NCBI RefSeq assembly: GCF_003363015.1
Contig: NZ_QRAP01000003.1
Coordinates: 186,001-250,000 of the forward strand
Direction of reading: 5' to 3'
DNA length: 64,000 nucleotides
From: Enterobacillus tribolii
Lineage (GTDB): Bacteria > Pseudomonadota > Gammaproteobacteria > Enterobacterales > Enterobacteriaceae
Of this stretch, positions 1 through 8,810 are shown piece by piece. Every line of letters begins with the position of its first letter. The stretch's first letter is position 1. Below the pieces are notes generated by a model. It was not told the origin of the DNA. It worked only from the letters and a program-made list of their open reading frames with translations, and ran no database searches. The position numbers and the translations under genes were made by a program.

Positions 1-1
1 G

Positions 2-898
2 CTGTGGGAGTTTGTCGCGGGCAAGCGGGAAAACCTGCGCCCCGCCGGCGATCTGCCGTATGTCACCACCGATCTGGCAGCGCTGGAGACGCAGGAAGAT
101 GTCATCGTCTGGCTGGGCCACTCCTCGTGGTACATGCAGCTGGCGGGCAAACGCATTCTCATCGATCCGGTTTTCAGCGACTACGCCGCGCCTTTCTCCT
201 TCCTGAACAAAGCGTTCGGCGGAAAATACCCGTGGCGGGCGGAAGACATGCCGGAAATCGATTATCTGCTCATTTCCCATGATCATTATGACCACCTGGA
301 TTACGCCACGATCCAGGCACTTAACCCAAAAGTCGGGCAATTCCTGACGCCGCTGGGCGTAGGCGCTCATCTTGAACATTGGGGGATCCCGCCAGACAAG
401 GTCCGGGAAGCGGACTGGCGGCAGTCGTGGACGCTCACCAACACGCTGACCGTTCATGTTCTGCCTGCACGGCACTTCTCCGGACGCAGCCTGAAGAGGA
501 ACCAAACGCTGTGGGCCAGCTTTCTGTTCGAAACGCCGGTGCGCAAGATTTATTACAGCGGTGACAGCGGCTACGGCCCGCACTTCAAAGCCATTGGCGA
601 TCGTTTCGGCGCTATCGACATCGCGATTATGGAAAACGGCCAGTATGACCCCGGTTGGCAGCAGATTCACATGATGCCGGAGGAAACCGCACAGGCCACC
701 GCCGATCTCAACGCACGCGCCGTCATCCCCAGCCACGCTGGTCGCTTCGTACTGGCGAACCACGCCTGGGACGACCCTTACCGCCGGCTGGCGGCGGCAA
801 GCAAGAACTACGCATTTTCATTATTAACGCCCAGGTTGGGCGACGTTGTTTACCCGGCGCAGAAGGATCAAACCTTCGGCGCATGGTGGGAAGAATAA
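2..898 (+). CDS. romA: RomA-like MBL-fold metallo-hydrolase (NAPE-PLD type), 5' end outside window
   Basis: The reading frame is open from base 2, so the start lies left of the window; 298 residues are visible. The metallo-beta-lactamase metal motif SHDHYDHLD is encoded at about 275-301. It is followed by the further ligands expected in the NAPE-PLD/UlaG-like branch: PARHFSGR, YSGDSGYG and SHAGRF. That branch hydrolyses phosphodiester or lactone substrates; the substrate here is unknown. It lies 38 bases upstream of a RamA-like regulator, which is the romA-ramA arrangement of Klebsiella, Enterobacter and Salmonella, and this is the main reason for the name. The family call is firm; equivalence to romA is inferred from context. 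Confidence 0.8.
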   Translation: MWEFVAGKRENLRPAGDLPYVTTDLAALETQEDVIVWLGHSSWYMQLAGKRILIDPVFSDYAAPFSFLNKAFGGKYPWRAEDMPEIDYLLISHDHYDHLDYATIQALNPKVGQFLTPLGVGAHLEHWGIPPDKVREADWRQSWTLTNTLTVHVLPARHFSGRSLKRNQTLWASFLFETPVRKIYYSGDSGYGPHFKAIGDRFGAIDIAIMENGQYDPGWQQIHMMPEETAQATADLNARAVIPSHAGRFVLANHAWDDPYRRLAAASKNYAFSLLTPRLGDVVYPAQKDQTFGAWWEE

Positions 899-936
899 AT
901 AATCCGGCGAATAAAAGAATAGTTTAAGGAGAAAGC

Positions 937-1278
937 ATGAATATTCCCGTTCAGGTAGTAGAAGTGCTGGTCGACTGGATCGATCAAAACCTGCATAAAC
1001 CGCTGCGTATTGATGAAATCGCCCGCTATTCTGGTTATTCCAAATGGCATCTGCAACGACTGTTTTCACGCCATACGGGCGAGAGCCTGGGGCAATATGT
1101 ACGCAAGAGAAGACTGCAAATGGCGGCGCAGGAATTGCTTGATACCAATGACAGGATTCTGGATATCAGCATGAAATACGGCTTCGATTCGCAGCAGACG
1201 TTTACCCGGACTTTCAGCAAAACATTCCACCAGACGCCGGGGGCTTACCGGAAATATGGGAACATGGAGGCCAGGTGA
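937..1278 (+). CDS. ramA: RamA-like AraC/XylS-family transcriptional activator
   Basis: 113 residues, the size of the single-domain MarA/SoxS/RamA activators with two helix-turn-helix motifs and no ligand domain. The first HTH spans about residues 20-45 (IDEIARYSGYSKWHLQRLF) and the second about 70-95 (ILDISMKYGFDSQQTFTRTF). The ending FSKTFHQTPGAYRK closely resembles RamA. A good ribosome site (AAGGAG) precedes the ATG. These regulators bind degenerate mar/rob boxes and raise acrAB-tolC efflux. The romA-like gene upstream supports ramA over marA or soxS, but a Serratia paralogue such as SdeR cannot be excluded without an alignment. A RamR repressor gene, if present, would lie left of the window. 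Confidence 0.8.
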   Translation: MNIPVQVVEVLVDWIDQNLHKPLRIDEIARYSGYSKWHLQRLFSRHTGESLGQYVRKRRLQMAAQELLDTNDRILDISMKYGFDSQQTFTRTFSKTFHQTPGAYRKYGNMEAR

Positions 1279-1285
1279 AAACGGG

Positions 1286-1320
1286 GCCGGCGTGTTGGAT
1301 AAAATCACGCCGGCGTTTTT
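1286..1320 (+). terminator. Rho-independent terminator of the ramA-like gene
   Basis: A 9-bp perfect inverted repeat (GCCGGCGTG at 1286-1294, CACGCCGGC at 1306-1314) is followed by GTTTTT, 8 bases after the stop codon. Confidence 0.85.
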
Positions 1321-1576
1321 GTCATATATTTATCCGTCATTTTCACCTACGAGAAAATGTAAGTATCCCGCATAATCATTCCCCCGCTTCCAGTGAACCT
1401 ATGATGTACTTTTGAAGCTAATTTTTGCTTTTCGCTCACAGCGGACCTGGCTACTTTCCTATCTGCCCGTTTTATTCCCGCTTTTATCACGGTGCGCCGT
1501 GCCAGGATAAGCAGGTTAATGCATAACGCTAACGTGTTATAATCCAGGCGTTTTATTATCTTAATTGCAAGAAAAA

Positions 1577-2083
1577 ATGATAAACAAAATTCTGGTAAGC
1601 GCTTGCCTGATGGGTTTCAAAGTCCGCTATAACGGCAGTGAGAAAGCCCCGATAATCGCTCAGCTTGCCCATTGGCAACAGGAGCAACGTCTGGTGATCC
1701 ATTGTCCTGAACTGGCTGCCGGGTTGTCTGTACCACGCCCTCCGGCAGAGATTATTTCTGCTAACGGTAACGACGTGATGCATGGACGAGCCAGAATAAC
1801 AGAAAATACAGGGCGGGATGTTACTGAGCACTATCAGCTTGCAGCCTGGCTGGCACTGCGTACCGCACAGGAGTCTGGTTGTACTGCTGCGTTGTTAACT
1901 GACGGTAGTCCAACATGCGGCAGCCGGTATATCTATGACGGCTCTTTTAGCGGCCAGCGTAAACCAGGTATGGGAGTCGCAGCATCGTTACTGTCTGAGC
2001 ATGGTATAGCCGTGTTTTCAGATACGCAGCTCACAGAGCTTATTACCTGGATAGAGGAAAGGGAAAGCGACACATTCAGTTAA
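1577..2083 (+). CDS. DUF523 protein, TudS-like thiouracil desulfurase
   Basis: 168 residues from ATG 1577; an in-frame TTG at 1565 is less likely because family members begin at about the KILVSACL segment. Cysteines at 10 (SACLMG), 43 (HCPE) and 114 (SPTCGS) match the three cysteines that hold the [4Fe-4S] cluster in DUF523/TudS enzymes, which remove sulfur from 2-thiouracil. The N-terminal SACLMG..VRYNG and the TDGSPTCG block are typical of the family. The gene is visibly less GC-rich than the neighbouring housekeeping genes, so it may be an acquisition. Family assignment is confident; activity on thiouracil is inferred. Confidence 0.8.
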   Translation: MINKILVSACLMGFKVRYNGSEKAPIIAQLAHWQQEQRLVIHCPELAAGLSVPRPPAEIISANGNDVMHGRARITENTGRDVTEHYQLAAWLALRTAQESGCTAALLTDGSPTCGSRYIYDGSFSGQRKPGMGVAASLLSEHGIAVFSDTQLTELITWIEERESDTFS

Positions 2084-2120
2084 TGATGTCCAAATCCGGA
2101 GATCCACCTTGCTGACACTC

Positions 2121-2149
2121 AGCAGCCAAACAACAATATGTTGGCTGCT
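2121..2149 (+). terminator. Hairpin downstream of the DUF523 gene
   Basis: A 9-bp inverted repeat AGCAGCCAA/TTGGCTGCT with an 11-base loop lies 37 bases after the stop. There is no T-run, so it may be a weak terminator or only a transcript 3' structure. Confidence 0.4.
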
Positions 2150-2319
2150 TCAGGCCATGTGCAGGCCTTATTAACATTGATGATGTATACAGATTAACGG
2201 TTCTAACTTAGTCAAAGCAGGTTTAAAAGCTACATTAGCACCAAAGAGTAAATCCCTTTGGCTCTCTGACGGGTATTTCCTTAATACTTTACGTTTTTTC
2301 AATACGAAACTAACAAAAA

Positions 2320-3540
2320 CTACAAACCAGCCCCCTTCCCTCCGCACCGTTCCCCCAGCGCCTGCGCACACGCCCAGGCCGAGCTCCACGCCCACTGAAA
2401 GTTATACCCGCCCAGCCAACCGGTCACGTCCACAACTTCACCGATGAAGTACAGCCCCGGCACCTTATGCGCTTCCATCGTCTTGGAGGAAAGCCCGGCC
2501 GTGTCCACGCCGCCGATCGTCACCTCCGCCGTGCGATACCCCTCCGTGCCGTTAGGCTGCACCCGCCAGTTGTGCAGCGTGTCCGCCAGTTGCGTCTGTT
2601 GCCTGGCATCCAGCTGTTTCAGCGTTAACTCCGGAATCTGGCCGAGGGTTTGCAGGCATTCCACCAGCCGGCGCGGCAACCGTTTTGCCAGCGTATTCTT
2701 CAGGCTTTGGTTCGGATGCTCAGCCCGTTCCCCATCAAGGAACGCATTCAGGTCATCATCCGGCAGCAAATTCACGCTGACCAACTCCCCCGGCTGCCAG
2801 TAGCTGGAAATCTGCAAAATCGCCGGGCCGGACAGGCCGCGGTGGGTAAACAGGATATTTTCACGGAAGGCAACGCCGGACTCCGCCGTCACCAGTGCCG
2901 GCACCGACACGCCGGAAAGCGCCTGAAGATGTTCCAGCACCGGCTTGTGCAGCGTAAACGGCACCAACGCCGCACGCGTGGGCAGAACGTTCAGGCCGAA
3001 CTGCTGCGCCAGCTGATAGCCGAACGGCGTAGCGCCCAGCCCCGGCATCGACAGCCCGCCGCTGGCGACGACCAGCGCCGGCGTACGCACCTCTCCACCA
3101 TTGAGGCGAATAAGGAACGCCTCCTCACCTTCGCGCGCCACCTCCAGCACTTCGCTGCGCAAACGCAGGGTAACCTGGCCTTTGGCGCACTCCTGCAACA
3201 GCATGTCGACGATCTGCTCCGCGGAATCATCGCAGAACAGCTGGCCCAGCGTTTTTTCATGCCAGGCGATCTGATAACGCCCCACGAGATCGATAAAATC
3301 CCACTGGGTATAACGCGCCAGGGCAGACTTACAAAAATGCGGATTTTGTGACAAATACGCCGCCGGTTCCGTATAGAGGTTAGTAAAGTTGCAGCGACCG
3401 CCGCCGGACATCAGGATCTTCCGCCCGGCTTTCTTCCCGTTGTCGACAACCAGAACCCGTAATCCGGCCTGTCCCGCCTGCGCGGCGCAAAACAATCCGG
3501 CCGCTCCGGCGCCGATAATCACCGCATCAAATCTTTCCAC
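2320..3540 (-). CDS. yhiN: YhiN-family NAD(P)/FAD-dependent oxidoreductase (HI0933-like)
   Basis: An N-terminal dinucleotide-binding fold (DAVIIGAGAAGLF) is followed by KKAGRKILMSGGGRCNFTN, the signature of the HI0933/YhiN flavoprotein family. The C-terminal FAD contact (GLYFIGEVVDVTGWLGGYNFQWAWSSAWACAQ) is intact. The frame is open to an ATG at 3579, but E. coli YhiN begins at ERFDAVIIG. That position is a GTG at 3540 preceded by GAGG at good spacing, so 3540 is preferred (406 residues). Function is unknown beyond being a flavin enzyme. Its position next to pitA is conserved in E. coli. Confidence 0.88.
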   Translation of the reverse strand: MERFDAVIIGAGAAGLFCAAQAGQAGLRVLVVDNGKKAGRKILMSGGGRCNFTNLYTEPAAYLSQNPHFCKSALARYTQWDFIDLVGRYQIAWHEKTLGQLFCDDSAEQIVDMLLQECAKGQVTLRLRSEVLEVAREGEEAFLIRLNGGEVRTPALVVASGGLSMPGLGATPFGYQLAQQFGLNVLPTRAALVPFTLHKPVLEHLQALSGVSVPALVTAESGVAFRENILFTHRGLSGPAILQISSYWQPGELVSVNLLPDDDLNAFLDGERAEHPNQSLKNTLAKRLPRRLVECLQTLGQIPELTLKQLDARQQTQLADTLHNWRVQPNGTEGYRTAEVTIGGVDTAGLSSKTMEAHKVPGLYFIGEVVDVTGWLGGYNFQWAWSSAWACAQALGERCGGKGAGL

Positions 3541-3803
3541 ACCCTGCCTCATATCCTGCCGTGATGAAACGGCACTCACAAATTCTGAAAAAGCATTGTA
3601 AACGCCGTTTTCCGGCGGCTCCAGTGTAAGAAAATATTAATGAGCAAAGAAGGCGGCAACCCTATGAATTTATGAGAGTAATCTAATTTTAATGACATCT
3701 TTTGCCACAAAAAAATCAAAAAATAGTCATATTTCTCTTTTACCCAACCCGCTTTCTCACAGATAATGCGCCGCGTTCATGTCCACTACCTGGCGTAACG
3801 CTT

Positions 3804-5297
3804 ATGCTACATCTTTTTGCAGGGCTAGATTTTCACACTAGCGTAATGTTGGTACTCGCATTGCTGTTCGTGTTGTTTTACGAAGCCATCAACGGTTTCC
3901 ACGACACGGCCAACGCGGTGGCAACCGTTATTTACACCCGGGCAATGCGTTCGCAGCTTGCCGTCGTGATGTCCGGTATCTTCAACTTCCTTGGCGTGAT
4001 GCTGGGCGGTCTCAGCGTTGCTTACGCCATCGTCCACATGCTTCCGACCGATCTGCTGCTAAACGTGAGTTCTGCCCATGGACTGGCGATGATGTTCTCA
4101 CTGTTGCTGGCGGCGATCATCTGGAACCTCGGCACCTGGTATTTCGGTTTGCCGGCCTCCAGTTCCCATACCCTCATCGGGGCGATCATCGGTATCGGCC
4201 TGACGAACGCGCTGGTCACCAACGCTTCCGTGGTAGATGCGCTCAATATCCCGAAAGTCATCGGCATCTTTATGTCGCTGATTATCTCCCCTCTGGTAGG
4301 TTTGATCGTGGCAGGCGGTATGGTTTTCCTGCTGCGCCGTTACTGGAGCGGCACCAAAAAACGCCAGCGCATTCACATGACGCCGGCGGAACGCGAAAAA
4401 ATCGACGGCAAACGTAAGCCGCCGTTCTGGACCCGTATCGCCCTGATCCTGTCCGCCGTCGGCGTCAGCTTCTCTCACGGCGCCAACGACGGCCAGAAAG
4501 GCATCGGTTTGCTGATGCTGGTGCTCATCGGCGTTGCGCCGGCGGGCTTCGTCGTCAATATGGACGCCACCGGGTATGACATCGCCCGTACCCGCGACGC
4601 CGTGGTGCACCTCCAGCAGTACTACGTTAAAAACAAGGACACCCTGCCGCACATCGTGGGCAGCGAGCCGACAGCGCCGGTCGAAGTCGCGCTGAACAGC
4701 GGTGAATTCCACTGTCACAGCGACCGCGCGCTGATCGCCATTGAACAGGCGCAGGGCATGCTGGGTAATCTGCAAAGCTACAGCGAACTGAACGTTGAGC
4801 AGCGCAACCACATGCGCCGTCTGCTGATGTGCATCGCCGACACGTCGGAGAAAGCCGGCAAGCTGCCGGAAACCAGCCTGAGCGACCGCCGCTACCTCGG
4901 CGATCTGCGTAAGGACCTGCTGCAAACCGTCGAATATGCGCCGATGTGGATTATCGTCGCCGTCGCGCTGGCGCTCTCCCTTGGCACCATGATCGGCTGG
5001 CGCCGCGTGGCGACCACCATCGGGGAGAAAATCGGCAAGAAAGGCATGACCTACGCGCAGGGGGTTTCCGCCCAGATGACCGCGGCTATCTCCATCGGCG
5101 TAGCCAGCTACACCGGGATGCCGGTTTCCACCACCCACGTGCTCTCCTCCTCCGTTGCCGGCACCATGATCGTTGACGGCGGCGGCGTGCAGAAGAAGAC
5201 GGTGAAGAACATCCTGTTAGCCTGGATACTGACGCTGCCGGTATCCATCGTACTGGCCGGCGGCCTGTACTGGCTGGCGCTGACGTTCGTGCTCTGA
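3804..5297 (+). CDS. pitA: Low-affinity inorganic phosphate transporter PitA
   Basis: 497 residues of a PiT-family inner-membrane transporter that imports metal-phosphate complexes with protons. Both PiT signature repeats are present: the N-terminal [18 protein letters not shown] and the C-terminal half with [14 protein letters not shown] hydrophilic loop separates the two membrane halves. The start at 3804 ([11 protein letters not shown]) matches E. coli PitA; the frame runs open upstream to 3702, but that extension has no homologue. It is followed by a bidirectional terminator shared with uspB. Confidence 0.95.
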   Translation: MLHLFAGLDFHTSVMLVLALLFVLFYEAINGFHDTANAVATVIYTRAMRSQLAVVMSGIFNFLGVMLGGLSVAYAIVHMLPTDLLLNVSSAHGLAMMFSLLLAAIIWNLGTWYFGLPASSSHTLIGAIIGIGLTNALVTNASVVDALNIPKVIGIFMSLIISPLVGLIVAGGMVFLLRRYWSGTKKRQRIHMTPAEREKIDGKRKPPFWTRIALILSAVGVSFSHGANDGQKGIGLLMLVLIGVAPAGFVVNMDATGYDIARTRDAVVHLQQYYVKNKDTLPHIVGSEPTAPVEVALNSGEFHCHSDRALIAIEQAQGMLGNLQSYSELNVEQRNHMRRLLMCIADTSEKAGKLPETSLSDRRYLGDLRKDLLQTVEYAPMWIIVAVALALSLGTMIGWRRVATTIGEKIGKKGMTYAQGVSAQMTAAISIGVASYTGMPVSTTHVLSSSVAGTMIVDGGGVQKKTVKNILLAWILTLPVSIVLAGGLYWLALTFVL

Positions 5298-5312
5298 TTC
5301 TTTCCGGGCAAC

Positions 5313-5347
5313 AAAAAACCCGTCAGGTGAACCTGACGGGTTTTTTT
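5313..5347. terminator. Bidirectional terminator between pitA and uspB
   Basis: The inverted repeat AACCCGTCAGGT/ACCTGACGGGTT is flanked by A6 on the left and T7 on the right, so it can end transcription from both converging genes. Confidence 0.92.
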
Positions 5348-5366
5348 ATATCCTTCCCTGAGGCAG

Positions 5367-5702
5367 TCAATACCAGACCGCCAGCGATACCAGACACACC
5401 ACCACCAGCCCACACAGGGCGCTGGTCAGCATAAACTGACGGCGCAGGCGCTCACAGCGACGGATAAACTCATCATCATGATGATCGAGATACCGTTGTG
5501 CGTAAATATAACGAACCAGACGGATTTGTTTGCTGGGCTGACCGTGTGCGGTAAAAAACCCGGCTCCGTCAACGTATTGATATAAAAGCGGATCACAGCC
5601 GCGAAGAACCACCAGCAGTGCCCGCAGTGAGGAGTAGTAGCGCACCATGTTCACCACGCATACCACAAATAATGCCCAGAACAGCGCAACGGTATTAACC
5701 AT
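5367..5702 (-). CDS. uspB: Universal stress protein B
   Basis: 111 residues, the same length as E. coli UspB. It has an N-terminal membrane segment ([19 protein letters not shown]), a central soluble part with [11 protein letters not shown] and [17 protein letters not shown], and a C-terminal membrane segment. The start at 5702 has an AGGAG ribosome site and matches E. coli; the longer frame to 5735 is not conserved. In E. coli UspB is a sigma-S dependent membrane protein linked to stationary-phase ethanol resistance. It is divergent from uspA, as in E. coli. Confidence 0.95.
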   Translation of the reverse strand: MVNTVALFWALFVVCVVNMVRYYSSLRALLVVLRGCDPLLYQYVDGAGFFTAHGQPSKQIRLVRYIYAQRYLDHHDDEFIRRCERLRRQFMLTSALCGLVVVCLVSLAVWY

Positions 5703-6394
5703 GCTCTCCTCCCGGCAATCACCCCGCCATAGCACGGAATGACCGCACTCGTTATTTTGCCAGACAACTTTTGGTGCCTTGCCTGCGCACCAAACCGCAG
5801 TATTTCTTATCGGGGAGGTGGCCCAGCCTGATTATTCGGCAAGCCACTATCTACCAGTTTAGGAAAAGAATACGAAAATGGAATAGAGATCACGGCAACA
5901 AATTCGCAGATCTTGTGCGACAACGAATAATGCGTTCCGCTGTCACCAAAACTCACGATCTATTCCTAAAATAAAAGCAGAAAACGTGAGCAAGCCGGTA
6001 AACCAGCGACAAAAAAAGTACTAATTGCTGATACAGAGCATTCTGCACTTGCTTTCAGTAAGGGCTATCCTTATAAAAAACGGGGCTAATCTTTTACGCC
6101 GCCCCGCTTTCACGCGTTATAACCATCGCATAACGATGTGAGCACAAATACAGCAGTCAGGCGGCTTTTTGCCGCCGGGGCATAGGCGAATACGCCTTCC
6201 GGGTGTAAAACAAAAGGGTCAGCCCTCATTCAGATGCACGACGGCTATGCAACATTTGGCTATAAAAACCCGCATGTTGTGATCGGAGAGACACCCTCGC
6301 AACGGCGGACAGTGATAACATGCAGGCATGCAAGAAGCCCGGTACAAGCAAATGCCTGTCACCTATTCATCGGCTTTTACGGAAGGAGTACTTT
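5703..6394. promoter_or_regulatory. Divergent uspB/uspA intergenic region, no gene seen
   Basis: About 690 bases with no convincing reading frame. It must hold the promoters of both stress genes. Visible structures are a 6-bp hairpin GGCGGC/GCCGCC with a T5 loop (6160-6176) and an adjacent AGGCG/CGCCT repeat (6184-6197). A clear GGAAGGAG ribosome site for uspA lies at 6381-6388. No assignable operator was recognised. Confidence 0.6.
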
Positions 6395-6832
6395 ATGGCT
6401 TATAAACATATTCTGGTTGCTGTAGACCTTTCCCCTGAGAGTAACATTCTGGTCGAGAAAGCGGTTTCTATGGCTAAGCCATACAATGCCAAAGTTTCTC
6501 TGATTCACGTTGATGTCAATTACTCCGATCTCTACACCGGTTTGATCGACGTTAATCTCGGAGACATGCAGAAACGCATTTCCGACGAAACGCATCATGC
6601 ATTGACCGATCTCTCCCAGAACGCCGGTTATCCCATCGCAGAGACCCTGAGCGGCAGCGGTGACCTGGGACAGGTATTGGTTGACGCGATCAAGAAGTAC
6701 GACATGGATCTGGTGCTGTGCGGCCACCATCAGGACTTCTGGAGCAAGCTGATGTCTTCCGCGCGCCAGTTAATCAACACCGTGCATATCGACATGCTGA
6801 TCGTTCCCCTGCGCGATGAAGATGACGACTAA
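6395..6832 (+). CDS. uspA: Universal stress protein A
   Basis: 145 residues. The N-terminal [27 protein letters not shown] and the core [21 protein letters not shown] are nearly those of E. coli UspA, a small cytoplasmic dimer induced on growth arrest. The UspA subclass does not bind ATP, in line with the absence of the G-x2-G-x9-G(S/T) ATP motif near the C-terminus. The start at 6395 is set by GGAAGGAG and by E. coli; the frame extends upstream without homology. Confidence 0.97.
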   Translation: MAYKHILVAVDLSPESNILVEKAVSMAKPYNAKVSLIHVDVNYSDLYTGLIDVNLGDMQKRISDETHHALTDLSQNAGYPIAETLSGSGDLGQVLVDAIKKYDMDLVLCGHHQDFWSKLMSSARQLINTVHIDMLIVPLRDEDDD

Positions 6833-6857
6833 TCATTTAATTAATCAATGAATCTCC

Positions 6858-6885
6858 AAACGCCCGCTCATGCGGGCGTTTTTCT
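6858..6885 (+). terminator. Terminator of uspA
   Basis: The 10-bp inverted repeat AAACGCCCGC/GCGGGCGTTT with a TCAT loop runs into a T-rich tract, 25 bases after the uspA stop. Confidence 0.92.
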
Positions 6886-7107
6886 TTCCGCGTTTTTATC
6901 TCCCGCCGGACAAAAGCTGATTAGTGTGATCAACCACTAAGTCAGTCAACAAACAATACAATAACCTATCATCCACAAATCATATGGAATTAAATCAAAG
7001 CCGAAAGGCAATGAAATGGAATTCTGTTCGTTCATCAACCACAAGACGGCATGCCATCTGATGCCCGCCTACACTTCTAAGAACCATCACGCAGAGGCAG
7101 ATTTACC

Positions 7108-8598
7108 ATGGATAAGCCCACCCCTGTCGGTTTATTGCATCAACCCAAACCCTTTTTCATGATCTTCTTCGTCGAACTGTGGGAGCGGTTCGGCTACTAC
7201 GGCGTGCAGGGGATCCTGGCGGTCTTTTTCGTCAAACAGCTGGGATTCTCACAGGAACAGGCGTTCATTACCTTCGGCGCCTTCGCCGCACTGGTTTATG
7301 GCCTGATCTCCATCGGCGGCTACGTGGGCGATCACCTGCTCGGCACCAAACGCACCATGGTGCTGGGCGCCATTGTACTCGCCGTCGGTTACTTCATGAC
7401 GGGGCTGTCGCTGCACAGCCCGAATATGATTTTCATCGCGCTGGGCACCATCGCGGTGGGTAACGGCCTGTTCAAGGCCAACCCGGCCAGCCTGCTGTCG
7501 AAGTGTTATCCGCCGAAGGACCCGCGTCTGGACGGGGCGTTCACCCTGTTTTACATGTCCATCAACATCGGTTCGCTGCTCTCCCTCTCCGCCGCGCCGG
7601 TCATTGCGGACAAATACGGCTACGCCATCACCTACAACATCTGCGGTATCGGCCTGATCGTCGCGCTGCTGGTCTACTTCGCCTGCCGCGGCATGGTGCG
7701 TAATATCGGTTCCGAGCCGGACCACCGCCCCCTGAACGTGAAAAACCTGCTGATGGTGCTGCTGGGCACCGTCGTCATGGTGTACGTCTGCGCCTGGCTG
7801 ATGCATAACGTCAAAATCGCCAATATCGCGCTGATCGTTATCTCCATCGGCGTGGTGTTCGTTTTCTTCCGCGAGGCGTTCAAACAGGACAAGATCGGCC
7901 GCAACAAAATGTACGTCGCTTTCGTGCTGATGATCGAAGCTATCCTGTTTTACATTCTGTACGCACAGATGCCGACCTCACTCAACTTCTTCGCCATCAA
8001 TAACGTCCACCACGAAATTCTCGGCTTCACGATCAACCCCGTGAGCTTCCAGGCGCTGAACCCCTTCTGGGTGGTGGTCGCCAGCCCGATCCTGGCATCG
8101 CTCTACACCCGCCTCGGCGTTAAGGGGAAAGACCTGACCATGCCGGCGAAATTTACGCTGGGTATGTTCCTCTGCTCACTGGGCTTCCTGACTGCCGCCG
8201 CCGCGGGGCTGTGGTTCGCTGATGCGCAGGGGCTGACTTCGCCCTGGTTCATCGTGCTGGTCTATCTGTTCCAGAGCCTGGGCGAGCTGATGATCAGCGC
8301 CCTCGGTCTGGCGATGGTCGCGGCGCTGGTGCCGCAGTATCTGATGGGCTTTATCCTCGGCATGTGGTTCCTGACGCAGGCGGCCTCCTTCCTGCTGGGC
8401 GGCTACGTCGCCACCTTCACCGCCGTGCCGGAAGGCATTACCGACCCGCTGCAAACGCTGCCGATCTACACCGGCGTCTTCAGCAAAATCGGCATCGCCA
8501 CCCTGATCATCGCCATCATCATGGCTATCATGGTGCCGTGGCTGAACCGGATGATGAACGCAACCGGAGACGCCTCAACGCCCGCACAAAAAGGCTGA
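7108..8598 (+). CDS. dtpB: Dipeptide/tripeptide permease B (POT family)
   Basis: 496 residues of a proton-dependent oligopeptide transporter with about 14 membrane segments. The POT signatures are seen early: [10 protein letters not shown] (ExxER-type proton/peptide motif), [15 protein letters not shown], and then [39 protein letters not shown]. The sequence follows E. coli DtpB more closely than DtpA ([25 protein letters not shown]). In E. coli dtpB is also next to uspA, whereas here gdhA follows it. It imports di- and tripeptides at the inner membrane. Confidence 0.95.
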   Translation: MDKPTPVGLLHQPKPFFMIFFVELWERFGYYGVQGILAVFFVKQLGFSQEQAFITFGAFAALVYGLISIGGYVGDHLLGTKRTMVLGAIVLAVGYFMTGLSLHSPNMIFIALGTIAVGNGLFKANPASLLSKCYPPKDPRLDGAFTLFYMSINIGSLLSLSAAPVIADKYGYAITYNICGIGLIVALLVYFACRGMVRNIGSEPDHRPLNVKNLLMVLLGTVVMVYVCAWLMHNVKIANIALIVISIGVVFVFFREAFKQDKIGRNKMYVAFVLMIEAILFYILYAQMPTSLNFFAINNVHHEILGFTINPVSFQALNPFWVVVASPILASLYTRLGVKGKDLTMPAKFTLGMFLCSLGFLTAAAAGLWFADAQGLTSPWFIVLVYLFQSLGELMISALGLAMVAALVPQYLMGFILGMWFLTQAASFLLGGYVATFTAVPEGITDPLQTLPIYTGVFSKIGIATLIIAIIMAIMVPWLNRMMNATGDASTPAQKG

Positions 8599-8612
8599 TT
8601 CCCGTCCTTACC

Positions 8613-8651
8613 CGCGATGATCCGCATACCTGAAACCGGCGGATCATCGCG
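8613..8651. repeat. 13-bp perfect inverted repeat between dtpB and gdhA
   Basis: CGCGATGATCCGC (8613-8625) and its exact complement (8639-8651) enclose a 13-base loop just after the dtpB stop. No T-run follows, so it could be a factor-assisted terminator, a transcript 3' stabiliser or an operator for gdhA. Confidence 0.6.
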
Positions 8652-8690
8652 CATCGCTAATATTTCTCCCGCTCTCATCAGAAAAAAAAC

Positions 8691-8721
8691 TTGTTAACCC
8701 CGGTATTGCTGGTGTTATAGT
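8691..8721 (+). promoter_or_regulatory. Candidate gdhA promoter
   Basis: TTGTTA (8691-8696) and TTATAG/TATAGT (8715-8721) form plausible -35 and -10 boxes at 18-19 bp spacing, about 90 bases before the gdhA ATG. Assigned by eye only. Confidence 0.4.
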
Positions 8722-8810
8722 CGAAAACGCAAACACGGCAACCAGCCACAACTAAAATAATCATAAAAATACATATATTTCATTAAATTATCACAAGGAG
8801 TAAAAGCTCT

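Noticed and set aside
5771-5974. 67-codon frame between uspB and uspA
   Set aside because: No ribosome site and no resemblance to a known protein; it lies in a regulatory spacer.
6160-6197. Hairpins in the uspB-uspA spacer as a terminator or small RNA
   Set aside because: Stems are short, the T-run lies in the loop rather than after the stem, and no promoter/terminator pair could be defined.
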